A DNA stretch of 64,000 nucleotides from Rhyacophila brunnea (Eukaryota; Arthropoda; Insecta; Trichoptera; Rhyacophilidae). Shown one piece after another: positions 1 through 12,560 of the stretch. Positions within the stretch are counted from its first letter, which is position 1. The number at the start of each line of letters is the position of its first letter. Made by a program: the position numbers and the translations under genes. The DNA lies in assembly GCA_022495005.1 (NCBI GenBank), contig JAGYXB010001000.1, positions 868,001 to 932,000 on the forward strand, given 5' to 3'. Below the pieces are notes generated by a model. That model saw only the letters and a list, made by a program, of their open reading frames with translations, made no database searches and was not told where the DNA came from.

Positions 1-357
1 GGACATTTTCAAAAAAATATTAAGTAAAAGTAGTCAAACCATTGATTAGGTTTGAAAAATAATATGACATGGTTTCTTACAATATTATGAAATCATTAAA
101 ATCTTCTCTCAAAACGTTTATTGTCAAAAATAACGAAATGACTTTTATAGTCGGTACGTATTGAGACTTGAGAGAGTTTATAAATAACCTCGATTAAGAT
201 TCAAGAAAAACAAGTAACAACACAAAATATATTTAATGAATTAATGATATTGATGACTTCAGAACCATTTTTCAAAGGAAACAAAAATTAATGTAAAAAT
301 TGTAAAACAAGGTCTTTTATAGAGATCTTAAACCTTTGATCTGTGATACGTTTGTTG

Positions 358-486
358 CAGTAGCGAAGGATGGAGTTAGGCTATTAAGATCCGCCATAAA
401 TAGTGCACATTATTTTTATTACAGACGGTGATGGTTAGTTTTTAAAACCCTGCCTAACCAAACCATAATAGTTTTGGTATACTTTG
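358..486 (+). mobile_element. hAT-C fragment
   Basis: Starts CAGTAGCGAAGGATGG and includes AATAGTGCACA and CTGCCTAACCAAACCATAA. These are shared with the element at 45147-46739 and with fragments at 35462-35612 and 51222-51320. The right side is cut by the LINE relic. Confidence 0.6.
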
Positions 487-1702
487 GGCGAAGCCTGGAG
501 GGATGGTACCGTTGTTACTCTGCACAAACCCACACGACTGTAATAATTACAGAGGAACCACTCTCCTCAGCGTTCCCGGGAAGGTGTTGGCGCAGATTCT
601 CCTGTACAGGATTAGAAGTCCCATGCTAGAGGTTTTGCGTCCGCAGCAGAGTGAATTTGTCCCGGGGAAGTCCTGCTCGGAGCATATTTCAACTCACTGA
701 TGCCTCCTGCAACAGTACCAAGAGATGAATATACCTGTCGCCTGCTGTTTCGTGGACTATGAAAAGGCATTTGACAGTCCTCATCGTGAATATCTGTGGC
801 AAATTCTGCTAGGCTATGGTGTCCCACGGAAACTGGTCGCCGTAATAAGTGCTCTCTGCACCAATACAGAGTGTCGCGTGAGAGCAGCCGGAACATCCTC
901 TGACCTCTTTGAAATCACGTCAGGAGTCAAGCAAGGCTGTGTATTTGCGCCCTTTCTTTATATCATCATGATGGATTTCATAATGCGTGACGGTTTTCCC
1001 CGACAGTGGGATACGTCTACATCGTGATGACACAACCGATATATGCGAAGAAAGACTGTGCGACTTGGAGTATGCAGACGACGCAGTCGTGTTTGACTCG
1101 ACGATCGAAAGGTTGGAGGTGACCGTGAACAGGCTCGCCGCGAACTCGAAACGTGTGGGTCTTCATCTGAATGCGGCTAAGACCAAATCCATGTGCAGTG
1201 CTGCATGCATCGACGCCGACACTCCTCTCCAGGTTTCCGGTCTGCCCGTCGAGCTGGTGTCCAGATTAAATACTTGAGTGTGCCACGGTTGCCGATGATG
1301 GTGGTATTTCTAGTAAGCTTGGAATCCGCATGGGTGTGGCGGGCTCTGCGTTCAACCAGCTTGGAGTCACATGGAGGTCAAAGGCTGTATTCTGTGAGGA
1401 CCAAATGTCGTTTGTTTAACGCGTGAGTGTTACCCGTGTTCCTGTATGGCTGTGATACATGGCATCTTACTAAGCTTCAAGAGACTCGGCTTTTAAGCTT
1501 TGAGAATCGATGTCTCCGCCGAATCTTATAGGTACATTGGTACGACCGCGTTACAAACACCCGAGTTCGTGAGCAGACGCAACAGCATTCGGTGATTGAG
1601 GTTATCACGAAGAGACGATTTACGTGGCTGGGACACGTATTCCGGATGCCGCCAAAGAGTGCGGCACTTCGTACCCTTGTGGCAGAAAACATCCGAGACA
1701 AA
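487..1702 (+). mobile_element. Degenerate LINE reverse-transcriptase relic
   Basis: Three frames together show ordered reverse-transcriptase motifs: NYRGTTLLSVPGKVLAQILL, RPQQSEFVPGKS, CCFVDYEKAFDSPHR (catalytic region A), SGVKQGC, LEYADDAVVFDS (YADD box) and LHLNAAKTKSM. The C-terminal FLYGCDTWHLTKLQ, CLRRIL, WYDRVTN and RRFTWLGHVFRMP block follows. Frameshifts, and a TAG after CLRRIL, break it. No endonuclease domain precedes it. The motif set fits RTE-like LINEs; the clade is an inference. Confidence 0.85.
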
Positions 1703-1881
1703 CGTTCAATTATTCAATAATTATTGATGACTGTACAAGTGTTGAATTTAACAAAACTTTTCCTCCAGCTGGACTTATTTGCACTTTATAATAAAATTAT
1801 TAATATATTCAAATTATTTGTAAAAATCAGCAATAAAATTCTACAATATTGATCAATACATATTTTTAAATGTAAGTTTAA

Positions 1882-1988
1882 AAACAAAACAATGATTCGG
1901 TTATACGCGCTTATCGGGTGCCAGGTGTTTAGTACGGCTCCCCATCCACACGCACACCATCGACCAACCGAATCATTGTTTTGTTTTT
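1882..1988. repeat. Foldback with 23-bp arms
   Basis: AACAAAACAATGATTCGGTT at the left is matched by AACCGAATCATTGTTTTGTT at the right, around a GC-richer 60-bp loop. Size and form suggest a tiny MITE. Confidence 0.55.
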
Positions 1989-3010
1989 ACTGTAGCTAGG
2001 TAGGTTTTTGCTATAAATAATGTTAATATAATGCTATAATAGCTATATTTACCTACTTCTGTTTTTCTTAATGTTTTATCGAATACCGGTATTCAATAAG
2101 AAATACCGAAAAACCGGTATTGGCATTTTCATTCGGTATTGCAATCTCTAGTTAGAATGATTCCAGTATAAACTAATATGGAAGAGTTTATATTGTCAAA
2201 GGGGTTATTTTCACTTTAAATTAAAACCATGGACATTAAGTAAAGTTTGTTTTACACGAGATACCGGACATATTCATTGAAATAACATTATTATTATCAA
2301 TATTTCGCGGGCACACATACTTTGGCGGGAAAAAAAGGTGGCGAATTAGGTTCGGTACCTACGATAACAAAAACGACGACCAAAGTTACAACTATTCTAT
2401 ACCAACAACATATGCGTCCTAATTCTCTTGATTACAGATTGATGGGGGATTTAGGCATTTATTGCATTATTTGGTATCAGTACATAGACACCTCACTTTA
2501 AATAATCTCACATTTTTTGACAGAAGAGACAGATAATAGAGACGATTTGCTACCGATTTTGTTTAATATTATTAATAATGAAAAGGACGAATAATAAACC
2601 TTATTTCAAAACTACTTACTTTTAATTTTTTTTAAATTTGTGTAAGTACCTACAAAATATATATAATACATTATATTTTTTTTACCCGAGCGGAGCTGAC
2701 CCTGGAGCGGTAACGGTAAAAAACTAACTACACCGCGCAGAGATTCATTTTGAGGAACCGATTTTCACGACCTGTCAAATAGTACCAAACAATGATAACA
2801 TCGCGTTTCGCTTGCTCTTAAAGAATGGGATTGGCGAGCCGCGAGACAGTCAGCACTTTTGCATGTAAACAGTTACCTATTACCAATGGCATTATTAATG
2901 GAAAACGCATTCAGTACAGTAGCTAGCAAGTAAATTCGCGCATAGCGACATTCGCACATGTATAGATAGACGTCACGTGACAAAATTTCGCAATTTCCAT
3001 TATGCGATAT
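1989..3010. other. AT-rich, no gene seen
   Basis: No supported coding region. At 2084-2150 several CGGTATT strings, ending GGTATTGCAATCTCTAG, look like the end of an hAT element, but no partner end was found. Confidence 0.4.
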
Positions 3011-3016
3011 CACGCT

Positions 3017-3235
3017 TCGGGAATTTATAGCAATATCAACTTTATTGTAATGTAATGGCGTTAGAACAGTGTTTCTAGTGACAATGTTTATTTGAGCGAG
3101 CGATATTGATATTAAAATATGAATTATGCCATTCGGCAGACCCGACAAAGAGCATCGGGAATTTATAGCAATATCACCTTTATTGTAATGGCGTTAGAAC
3201 AGATTTTGCTATTCGGCAGACCCGACAAAAAAAGA
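3017..3235. repeat. Imperfect local duplication
   Basis: The string CGGGAATTTATAGCAATATC followed by GGCGTTAGAACAG occurs at 3019-3069 and again at 3159-3201. ATTCGGCAGACCCGACAAA occurs at 3131-3149 and 3211-3229. This is a scrambled tandem duplication with no coding content. Confidence 0.6.
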
Positions 3236-3802
3236 GTGTTATTTTTTTTGTCCATAGCTTCGTCCATATTAATGTCATTGCCTATTACCTATTGCGATAA
3301 TAATGTTTAAAATTACACACTATTTGTGAAAGTAAATCCATGCACGTACACAGGCGCCAGTAACGTCTCTAGACAAAATGCCGCCTCATTTTTTATACAG
3401 TATTTTTCATTACCATTCTGAATAAAATATCTAAGCAATGTGTTGTAGGTATATATACATTACCTACAAAATATGTACTACCTACTAAATCTAATTTAAA
3501 TGCTATCTCTCCTTTAATAGAAATATTGTAAGTCCACGGTTTCGGATACATTTAAAAATACACCTGGCAACTTCCAAAACTCGCAAGTGACTGGCAAACA
3601 TATTTGGATTTTTTTAAAATTAGGTTAGTATGCACGTGTCATTGCTGTTCACCAAGAACGTGACGTCAAAGGACAACAGAAGTAAACTAGACATCGTAAA
3701 CCCGACAAAAAAATTAAGTTCTGTAAAAAAATTATAGTAAGTACCTACCTAATTAATATACTTATTTCGTTTCCAACCAGTGATCTGAACCGAAACGATT
3801 TA

Positions 3803-4345
3803 CCGCCCTTCGAGTAACTGCCGCCCCCAAGCGACGCTCAATCTGCCTACCCCTACGGGACGTCACTGTACTTCACCGTGAAATGTAAAATTATATCTAA
3901 TGGCCAACTAATAAATGCAAACGCGCCGGTCGCGTTGTCAGCACTAAATATTCCAAATGATTCTCCTCGATTTGCCGCCCTTCGAGTAACTGCCGCCCCC
4001 AAGCGACGCTCAATCTGCCTACCCCCACGGGACGTCACTGCTTGACAACATAAATTTACTATTGTAGTGGGTATTGTAATACATATTGTAATGTCGGGTT
4101 ATCGCAGATGCAAATTTTCCACAAAGCTACCTCCATACCTGTCAGTGCGACAGACCCTCACGTAGGTACCGAAAATCACCACTGTTTGAGAGTAGATTTC
4201 GTGAAAATGCCCTAATTATCAGTATCAGGTGTGCGTATGTCAATTCAAAGATTTTTGTTTTACTTGTCTGAGTTAACAGTGACGTACCGTGGGGATAAGT
4301 AGGCCATGCGATGCCTAGAGGTGGCACATTATTAGGGGCGGCAAA
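3803..4345. repeat. Cluster of hAT-like ends (CAGTGACGT family)
   Basis: Two nearly identical right ends, with CGCCCTTCGAGTAACTGC and closing with GACGTCACTG, lie at 3803-3868 and 3973-4040, 172 bp apart. A left end beginning CAGTGACGTACCGTGGGG lies at 4277. Related fragments are at 9725-9785 and 13273-13330. Ends in CAGTG...CACTG are typical of hAT elements; no target duplication was resolved. Confidence 0.5.
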
Positions 4346-5036
4346 TATAAGAACGAATACGCTTACAATCTTTGAAGAGCAGTGGCGGGATTCCAAGGAA
4401 CATAAAAAAATCCCAGCAACGTATTAAACTTATAATTCGTAATGTCCACAGTAGGTATGTTAAAAATATAAATTGTAATTGAATTGAATAAAAGTCTGAA
4501 AATACCAAGTATAATTTGTATTTTTTTGAAAATGCAGGAAAGTAGTTATAGGTCATTCAACGAGTACTATAATTTTTTGCCGAAATACTATAATTTTTAT
4601 GTCTGCGTTTGCGTACTATAATTCGGGGATAAAAATATGGCAACACTGATCTGTGAGTAGTAACTAGTAATAGTAGTAATGTCTATTTTTGTCTAGTTGA
4701 ATCACTTGGTATAGCGAGCGAGGATGGTCGGTGGCTGTTTTATAAATACATACTTACCAATAATATTTATGTTTAGCATTGGCCGATTCCCCTGGTGGTG
4801 ATTCTGATAATAAATGATAGCATTCCTCTTATTAGATGCCGATTCATAACTCGCTAGAAATAGTATCCATTAAAATGAATGTACTTAGGGAATTCTAACT
4901 TCGTATACTTAGATTTTATTAGAATTAGATCGGTTTGTATTGGATTAGATTCGTTTGGTACTAAATTTAATATACACATTAATTTTAACACGTACCTACC
5001 TACACCGTTTGGAAAATGCTACTGTAGAGTGTAGAG

Positions 5037-5680
5037 CAGGGGTAGCCAACCTTTTGCATACCATGCGCCAATTTTATCACAGACGAGTTCAGATGCGCCA
5101 TACAACTCATGCACCTTTTCTACCTTCAAGGCGTAAAACCCACTTAACGCAGCAAGTGAGGCTCTCGCGCAAAATTTCACAAGTGGCGCGTAAATCAACG
5201 AAAATACAACGTAATCAAATACGCCAGCGCACACTGGATTTGACGACGCATTATGCCCGCCTGCCCCAGTGTTGCCAAGTCAAAATTTGAAATTTCAGTA
5301 GAATGTGTCAAAAAAATTCAGTAGATTCGACAAAATATCAGTAGATTTCTGTTTTAGGAAAAATATTTCGCCGCGGGCCGCAGGTTTCCGATTTTTCAAA
5401 AACGACTCGGATGGTGGGAATTTTGTGGAATGAAGAAATATCAGTAGATTTCATAAAATATCAGTAGATTCAGTATATTTCCAAAAATATCAAAAAATAT
5501 CAGTAGATCTGGCAACATGGCAACATGGCAACACTGGCTTGCCCCATGAGTCATCGTTTTTTGGCTTCTCGGCGATACGAATTAACGAAAATACAACGTA
5601 GTCCATTCATTAAAAACGGCGAGAAAAATCACGCTCCTCGAAGCGTCGTCGATGCGACGGGCGAGAAGCCATTATTTAAG
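5037..5680 (+). mobile_element. hAT remnant (outer element)
   Basis: Left end CAGGGGTAGCCAACCTTTT is a classic hAT terminus. The element is interrupted by a second hAT at 5267-5536, and its right end is not clear. CGAAAATACAACGTA occurs on both sides of the insertion, hinting at an internal duplication. Confidence 0.5.
5267..5536 (+). mobile_element. Nested 270-bp hAT MITE
   Basis: Termini are CAGTGTTGCCA and TGGCAACACTG. Flanking octamers GCCTGCCC (5259-5266) and GCTTGCCC (5537-5544) agree at 7 of 8 bases, the hAT target-duplication length. About six copies of the subterminal motif CAGTAGAT lie inside. Confidence 0.75.
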
Positions 5681-5689
5681 AACAGCGAA

Positions 5690-7860
5690 CTCTTTGTTTA
5701 GTTATTGCGTGTCCGATTTTAATTACAAGCCCCGAGAAATTTAATAATTTTTTTTATTGTTTGATATGAGAGACGCTGATAATAATAATTATTTTGTGCT
5801 GCTTGAGCCCCTTATTTCATAGGTAAGGGTAATGCGCGGGTGGGAGGGGGCCTACTCAGTAGTGAGCGCACCGAACGCTTTCTTGGTGGGCTTTATGCCT
5901 TATGTTTACGGTTGGGTTTGGAAAATAATTATGTCAGAAGCATTTTGATCTGGAAAAACCAAGTGGTTTCCGCGCAGCCCAGGGGTTAAGGGTATTCCGT
6001 ATTTTTAGATATTTTAAAATAAATCCTGTTGATTTATTGAGTTGTCCTCACTACTTAGCATAATATTATGAAATACTGATCGCGTCTTCATTTTGTGGTA
6101 GCCAAGTAACATGCAACCCTTCGCCATTTTGGATAAATAACCATTTCAAACCAAAGTTAGGAAACACAGTTAAAATAATTATAAAATAAAATTCTACACG
6201 CGAGCTATCATTTAATTAAGGCCATTGGACCCGTTTTTTCCTGTCTTCTCAGAATCGTGGAAATGGCAAGGACGTTTAACACGAATTGACACATAATAAA
6301 CACTTTATTTATTTAAAATCTAATAAATAATATTTAAATAACACTTTTTGTGTCATTAAAATTTTCTGATTCGCTTTACTTTTTAAAATAAATGACAAAT
6401 AGTCGGTCCTGTTTTCGAAATTGGCCAAAACGAATGTCACGCCACAGTGAATTTTTGAACTTAATAATAGTTTTGCAGGTATATATTGTATGAAAGAAAT
6501 GGGTAAAACAATACATTTCATTGATTAACTCACGTACTTTTTTTAATTTCAGAAAAATAAAGATTTTAAAGCCATTTTAGTTTGAGTATACATCAGCCAA
6601 TTTTGAATGATTTTTTCTCACAAAATAATATATACTGCACAATAAAAATATTTTTTTATTATAATATAACATTTCCGTAATACTATAAATAATAAATAAC
6701 AATGAAAAAATAAATAAAACCCTATAAATTCGGTACAATTAGTGACGCTATATTACCAAAACACGTCGTACGTTTTCATGTATTTATCCTATTTTCAGAC
6801 AATTTAGATATATAATTATTTTGCAAAATTAACAAAAAGAGACCATTTGATCGATTAATCCATATAGTTTTTTTAATTTCTCATTTCTAACCTTAGTAGG
6901 CTTCTAAATTTCAACGGGTGAGGACGTCTTTTTTTCCAAAATTTTATCCGTCACGAACAGTATTTTAACTCATAGAAAAATGACCTTTACTCACATTGCA
7001 GTAACAATCAAATTGGCAAGAAAGACCACATGACGTAGACCAGGTGTTATAATTTGTGTTGACAAATCAAACATCATAAAATACCAGTGAATGTCAAACT
7101 GAGAAAAATGTAGTTATATTATATTATTTATTATCTTGTAATACAAATGGTTGCAGCATGTGAGATATTGTAAGATAATTGAATCTTATAACCACGATGG
7201 CTACAAAGAAGTCCTAAAGGTATTCGTTCGGTGCAACATTTATAAAAAAAATATTTTGGACTTGAGCAGTTTAGATAAAATATAGGTGGACTTTAATTAT
7301 TTTGATAAATACCTACTTGGTTGGGCTTTAAACGATTTGAAAAACTTTGCATGTACTTAATACAGTTTTTATGTACCTGGGTCGCCATGTTTTGTTATTT
7401 TCAAAGGGACGTATCCAGGAGTCCTATGTTTATTGGCATTATCAATAGAAACAAAATAATATTATTTTTCAAGGTCTATTTATTATCGATCTTAAGTGGT
7501 TTATGTCACAAATAGTAAATTTGTAGAAAATTTAAAGTAAAATACGTTTTCGAATGCTGTCATAGTAATGGCCACTGAAACATGTGTCATAATTTTCCTA
7601 ATCGTCAAAATAATAATAAAATAAGTGTTTTGGGGCACAAAATCACGTATATGTTTTATGATGTATGTATTTTTCAGATGGTTTGTGGTAAAATCTTTTT
7701 TTTTCATACTGCCACAATTCAACTATTCATAATTAATTGTTTGTTAAATTTTTCATTGTGCACTTTGACTTAATAGGTAGGTGATAAAGTTTTTACCTTA
7801 CTTTATTGTATTAATTTATTTTTAAGTGAGAATTAGCTGCTTTCGTTGTCAGTGTATATT
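5690..7860. other. AT-rich stretch, no gene seen
   Basis: Short open frames here have no family resemblance. 6113-6240 resembles 14830-14930 and 11865-11960 (strings such as TTCTACACG-GAG-TATCAT), so it is a piece of the repeat also found in the 14.1-15.5 kb element. Confidence 0.4.
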
Positions 7861-7861
7861 T

Positions 7862-7951
7862 GAGGAGTGCGCATCCTGACGATGTCGAAAGGCGAAACCA
7901 GGATCGCATAAAACGACTCAAATGAAATAGTACAAAACTTTTAGAATTTAA
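7862..7951. repeat. Half copy of the 50.2-kb palindromic MITE
   Basis: Shares the CGAAAGGCGAAAC-type core and the arm TAGTACAAAACTT with the element at 50221-50401. Confidence 0.45.
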
Positions 7952-9072
7952 TATATTTAATGCCGAGTTGAATTGAATGGAATCACCTTAGGCATTTATT
8001 AGTAATTATTTAACTCAAGTAAAACATATATTGAGGTAAGAACCTATTTCATTGAATAATAAAAACAATATTACTCTTCACATCACAAGTGACAAGATTT
8101 ATATGAATTGTGCATTGCCTGAACTCGTTGATCCTAGACTAATACGGTCGATGGATATAAGAAACCCTCAATATAATAATTATCAAGTTAACAATTAATA
8201 TCTTTCAATATAATAATATCAATTATCAATTAATAGCTATCAATAGAAAAGAAAATAAAATTATAAAAAAAAAACAATTTATAATAGTTATTCTAATACA
8301 TTGCATACCGTTAAACCAATACACTAATTAAGGAACCAATTATTAATTTTCTATACACTAATGTTCCGAAATCCTCCGCGGTGACCAAAACGTACTGCCG
8401 TCAAATACATGCTATTATAATAATTGTTTCTTAAATCATAATTGTTGTGTACTAAATTTAAAAAAAAAAACGTTCCTCGACAAATATTCATTGAATTGCT
8501 TTCTTTTATGAGTCATTTTTTTATAATTTAATAAAAACGCAATAATAACAGAAATCTTTCATGCCATCTTGTGAATGTTTTAAACTTATAATTTGTAATG
8601 TTAGCTTATGAAAATGAATAAAATTATATTTGTTTACACTTTCGTGTTTTTTAGTATTAGATTTTTTTTTGAAAAATATTTGCACTGAATTTGAACCTAA
8701 ATATGATAGGTTCAAGAAAAGGTGTCACTTCACAAATTCAGCATATCAATAATATGAGGTTCTTATTTAGAGGTCTACTATTTTTATTCTTATAATTTAT
8801 TCTACCGACTACAAAAATGTTTATAAAATTTGTTAGGAAAAAAATATTATTAATTCAACACTTTTAAAACCTCTGATTTCGTATCTACTACGCGAGAAGC
8901 CGAGCGAAGTGATTTTTGTTTTTTTACGCTTCGAGCATTGTTATTTTTCATGGCGCTTACGTCAAATTTGATTCTTGCGAATAAACCCATACGCCTTAAG
9001 TACTCATATCACATCAAATTACAACGGATAACCACATGTTTTTAAATCTTAATAATCATAAAGGAAAATAGC

Positions 9073-9196
9073 GTCGCATGCGACTTTTTTTGCTACTAGA
9101 GCAAAATTGTGGTGTGTGTTTTTCTCACTTAACTGGTTGACCCGCCACGCTGGGCCCCCTAGCTAGAGCCCTGTTAGCCCTTCCCCTTGTGGGGGC
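9073..9196 (+). mobile_element. hAT-B right-end fragment
   Basis: GC-rich end with ACCCGCCACGC, CTAGAGCCCTGTTAGCCC and the terminus GTGGGGGCCATG, as in the full copies at 11065 and 14187. It abuts a SINE head at 9197, so it was inserted there; its left end is not found. Confidence 0.6.
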
Positions 9197-9690
9197 CATG
9201 GTTATATGGGTTCAAATCCCGACGATTTTCGTATTTTTTTCAAATATGATTTTTTTATAGTGGGTAATGTCTGAGGTGTTTTCAATTTATTTATTTTAGA
9301 AAAAGAGTATTACGGCATTACAGCGATTGGCCAATGCGCCATTTTTTTTTTTGGCCATGTCCGATCCTAATAGGATCATATGGGCCTCCACAGAGTAGAG
9401 GTTTGTATTAACAGATTTTGTTTTTTACGAGAAATGGATGTCAGCCACTTGCTCAACCTATTAGCCTGAACCCTGACTCACACACAAACTGAAAAACAAT
9501 ATGTGTACTTGCCACACCCAGGATTCGAACCTGAGACCCACACCGTGATAGTCCAACGCTTATGCCGCGCGGCCACCGCCATAATACATAATAAATTATA
9601 AAAATATCTTATTGTGCATATTCAATATATGGAATGTTACATTCTGAAAATCTTGTGTTATTCATTGAATAAAAGAATTAATGGTTTATT
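9197..9690 (+). mobile_element. tRNA-derived SINE-B, interrupted
   Basis: B box GGTTCAAATCC followed by a body shared with 12316-12560 and a 3' tail with GGAATGTTACATTCTGAAAA and ATTCATTGAATAAAA. SINE-A (9341-9590, opposite strand) splits it, and hAT-B cuts its head. Confidence 0.65.
9341..9590 (-). mobile_element. tRNA-derived SINE-A
   Basis: Read on the minus strand, a tRNA-like head with B box GGTTCGAATCC is followed by a 150-bp body. The 3' end has two hairpins, CCTCTACTCTGTGGAGG and GATCCTATTAGGATC. Same family at 10803, 33040, 33846, 47240 and 58388. Confidence 0.75.
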
Positions 9691-10068
9691 AAATATTGTT
9701 ATTCTTGAAAATATTTTGCGACCAGCGACTACCTGTTGGGGTAGGAAGACACGCATTGCACAGGGTATAAAGAGCGGCGAATGAAGGAATGAATACCAAC
9801 CTTTGAGAGCAATCCCGGTTTTCTATGTTTCCATTAGTTCTAAATTCGAACACCGGACGATTTATAATGGCATAAAACACAGTTATTTTCAGTGATATCC
9901 TACTGTGAACAAAAAATGGTTCCGATTTATTATCCGTGAGAATCCAGCGATTCCCCCTGTGACATGTGACATACCTACACTTCACTTTCTAATTAATAAT
10001 TTTCTACACAATGACATACTAATAATTGATTGTGATAAGAGACCTTAACCTAGCACTGAGACTGCGTA

Positions 10069-10229
10069 TGGTATAGGTAAATCGTTTTACAATGGCACCA
10101 TGGGTACGGCAAATGTGGCTTGCAGTTGTAGTGGTATTGTTTACTAGCATTGAAACAGGTATTGTCGCAAGCAATTCAATACACGCGCGAATCGTCTATG
10201 GTGCCATTGTAGAATGATATACGTATACG
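10069..10229 (-). mobile_element. 160-bp MITE (TIR TATAGGTAAATC), copy 1
   Basis: Terminal inverted repeats of about 30 bp, TATAGGTAAATCGTTTTACA at left and GTAGAATGATATACGTATAC at right, each next to TGGCACCAT or its complement. Same family, in the other orientation, at 41931 and 43808. Confidence 0.7.
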
Positions 10230-10697
10230 TTGTTATTGTTGTGCTCTCTCAATTCTTTTCTATTGACTAATAATATAAATATACTCCTAAGTATGGACGC
10301 TAAACCAAGAGATGTCAAAGAGACTTGAAGCTTTCGAGATGTGGCTGTATATAGACGCATCCTCAAAATTCCTTGGACTGACCGGGTGACAAATGTTGAA
10401 GTTCTCGATCGAATGGGGAAGGACCGAGAAGTTCTGCATAGTATCACAACCAGGAATCTACAGAGCCTCGTCCACATTATGAGAGGACAAAAGTACAGCA
10501 TTCCCCAACTTGTCATTCAAGGAAAGATCAATGGTAAGCGTAGCAGAGGACGGCGCCGCATTTCTTGGCTTAAGAACCTCCGTGATTGGTACCAGTGCAG
10601 CTCCACTGAACTGTAGTTCCGGGTAGCAGAAAACAAATCAAAGATCGCCTTGATGGTGGCCGACCTCCGCTAGGTGATAGTACAATAAGAAGAAGAT
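10230..10697 (+). mobile_element. LINE 3' fragment
   Basis: C-terminal LINE protein pieces: VLSILFY then a stop, then AVYRRILKIPWTDRVTNVEV, and GKINGKRSRGRRRISWLKNL. The 3' end is CACAATAAGAAGAAG-like. It is very similar to 26770-27375 but carries an insertion of about 28 bp near 10265, a frameshift, and a TAG after SSTEL. Non-functional. Confidence 0.8.
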
Positions 10698-10802
10698 AAA
10701 AAAATCAATCCCAAAGGTTTCGGGATTATGTTTACTAATCCCGGGATTCATAGGTATCGAAAATTATCCGTTATCCCGGGATTGGATTCCCTATCCACAA
10801 TG

Positions 10803-11020
10803 TTTTTTTTAACCATGTCCGATCCTAATAGGATCATATGGGCCTCCACAGAGTGGAGGCTTGTATTGACAGATTTTGTTTTTACGAGAAATGGATGTCA
10901 GCCACTTGCTCAACCTATTGGGTCCATACTCTGACTCATACACAAATTGAAAAACAATATGTGTACTTGTCAGACCCAGGATTCGAACCTGCGACCCACG
11001 ACGCAATAAGCCATCGTGGG
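10803..11020 (-). mobile_element. tRNA-derived SINE-A, head truncated
   Basis: Same body and hairpins as the other SINE-A copies; B box present (GGTTCGAATCC on the minus strand) but the A box end is lost. Confidence 0.7.
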
Positions 11021-11064
11021 TGTATATATTGTTTTTTTTACATAAAATAAATAAATATCTATAG

Positions 11065-11460
11065 CATGGCCCCCACATCCTAAAACAGGCCCACCGGCCA
11101 GGATCTTTGGCGGACCCCCCTACCTATCGCTAAGTTTAATAGCATGTGTGATCCACAGCATAAGCGTTTTCAAAATTGTGTCAGAGGTAAAAGTAAGGGT
11201 CTTCAGTTTATTTTAAGCGATTTTTTGTAGTTTTAATACATCTATTTGAATTATTAAGGAGTTCAAATATGCAATTAATTGAATTGAATTATGCAATCAA
11301 AATTTGCATCTTACATTCTAAATGTTATTAACCCAATCGTGAAATAGCATTTTTTACTATTAGAGCATTGTAATGTGTGTTTATCTCACATATCCGATTG
11401 ACCCGGTACGCCGGGCCCCTAGGCTAGAGCCCTGTCAGACCCCACCGTGTGGGTGCCTTG
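11065..11460 (+). mobile_element. hAT-B, full 396-bp copy with target duplication
   Basis: Ends CATGGCCCCCACA and TGTGGGTGCCTTG are inverted repeats. Identical octamers ATCTATAG flank the element at 11057-11064 and 11461-11468. This defines the family boundaries. It is non-coding, with GC-rich ends and an AT-rich middle. Confidence 0.85.
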
Positions 11461-11864
11461 ATCTATAGGTAGGATCTTGATTTGTGGTTACTTATGTAAT
11501 AATTCGGATTACTTATATTAAAATTATTATTGACTGTGACAACGTAATTTTTTTTTGTGTGCTCAGAAAGGTAATAGGTACCTATTATTTAAGGAGCGGT
11601 AATTTTTTTCGGAAAGCACTCATGGAGATTGCAAACATTCTGCGAATGATTTTCTACTTTCGCGTTAATTTTCGTGCCGCACGCGACCGATGTAATCGTA
11701 CACGTGACAGTTAGGTTGGCCACCTTTTATTGTAACAATTCCGGTACGTGTTGCCCGATACAAAAATTAAAACATATAGTCTTTTTTGTGCTAGTGAAGT
11801 AACATGTAATTATAATTTCCCTTCAATATAATAATAATTGATAAAAAATAGCCTTTTTATTAAT

Positions 11865-12118
11865 CTGGAAACACACTAAAAATATATATACTTACTTAGT
11901 TAAAAAAATTCTACACGTGAGTTATCATGTAATTATATCAATCATCATATCACATCAAACAGTCTTCAATTAAAATTCTGCCACAGGCGACTTTTTTGCT
12001 ATTAGAGCAAATTTGTGATTTATCTGTGTGTTTATCTCACTCAACTGGTCGACCCGCCACGCCGGTCCCCTCTAAGCTCGGGACCCCATGCTAGAGCATT
12101 GCAGCCCTCCCATGGTAC
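11865..12118 (+). mobile_element. hAT-B-related right half
   Basis: Shares the TATTAGAGCAAATTTGTGAT block, the GACCCGCCACGCCGG block and a terminus CCCTCCCATG. Its left part resembles 14830-15020. Confidence 0.55.
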
Positions 12119-12315
12119 TGTTATTTCTTCATGGAATTGAATTGTGGAACAAATACTAAAAATAACCATTACTTACCAAATTAAATTAATACAATAATTG
12201 GACATACATAACTTGAAAACACGTCGGATATATGTATACCCACTAGAAAAACGCAATTTGATAAGCGTTTCATGTTTCATGTATGACCTACTAGTTTAAA
12301 TTGTCGTAATTAGAT

Positions 12316-12560
12316 AGGAGGCTCGTAGCATAATTGGTTAATGCACAATTGGGGCGATGCCAGTGGTTATACGGGTTCAAATCCCATCGAGCATCGTATT
12401 TTTTCCAAATATGATTTTTTTCTAGCGGGTATAATATATATATATATATATATATATATGAGGCGTTTTTAAGTTATGTATGCTCAATATATGGAAAGTT
12501 AAATTCTCAAAATCTTGTGAATTATTTGTGGAACAAAAGGAATGGTTTATTAATACAATA
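12316..12560 (+). mobile_element. tRNA-derived SINE-B
   Basis: A box TAGCATAATTGG (12326) and B box GGTTCAAATCC (12373) lie at tRNA spacing. They are followed by the family body, an (AT)n tract at 12434-12460 and a tail with TGTGAATTATTTGTGGAACA. Confidence 0.75.

Noticed and set aside
5563..5675. GGCTTCTCG and CGAGAAGCC inverted strings
   Set aside because: Only about 12-14 bp match; too short to call a separate element inside the hAT remnant.
12434..12460. (AT)n run as a regulatory or replication site
   Set aside because: It lies inside a SINE-B copy and is an ordinary microsatellite.
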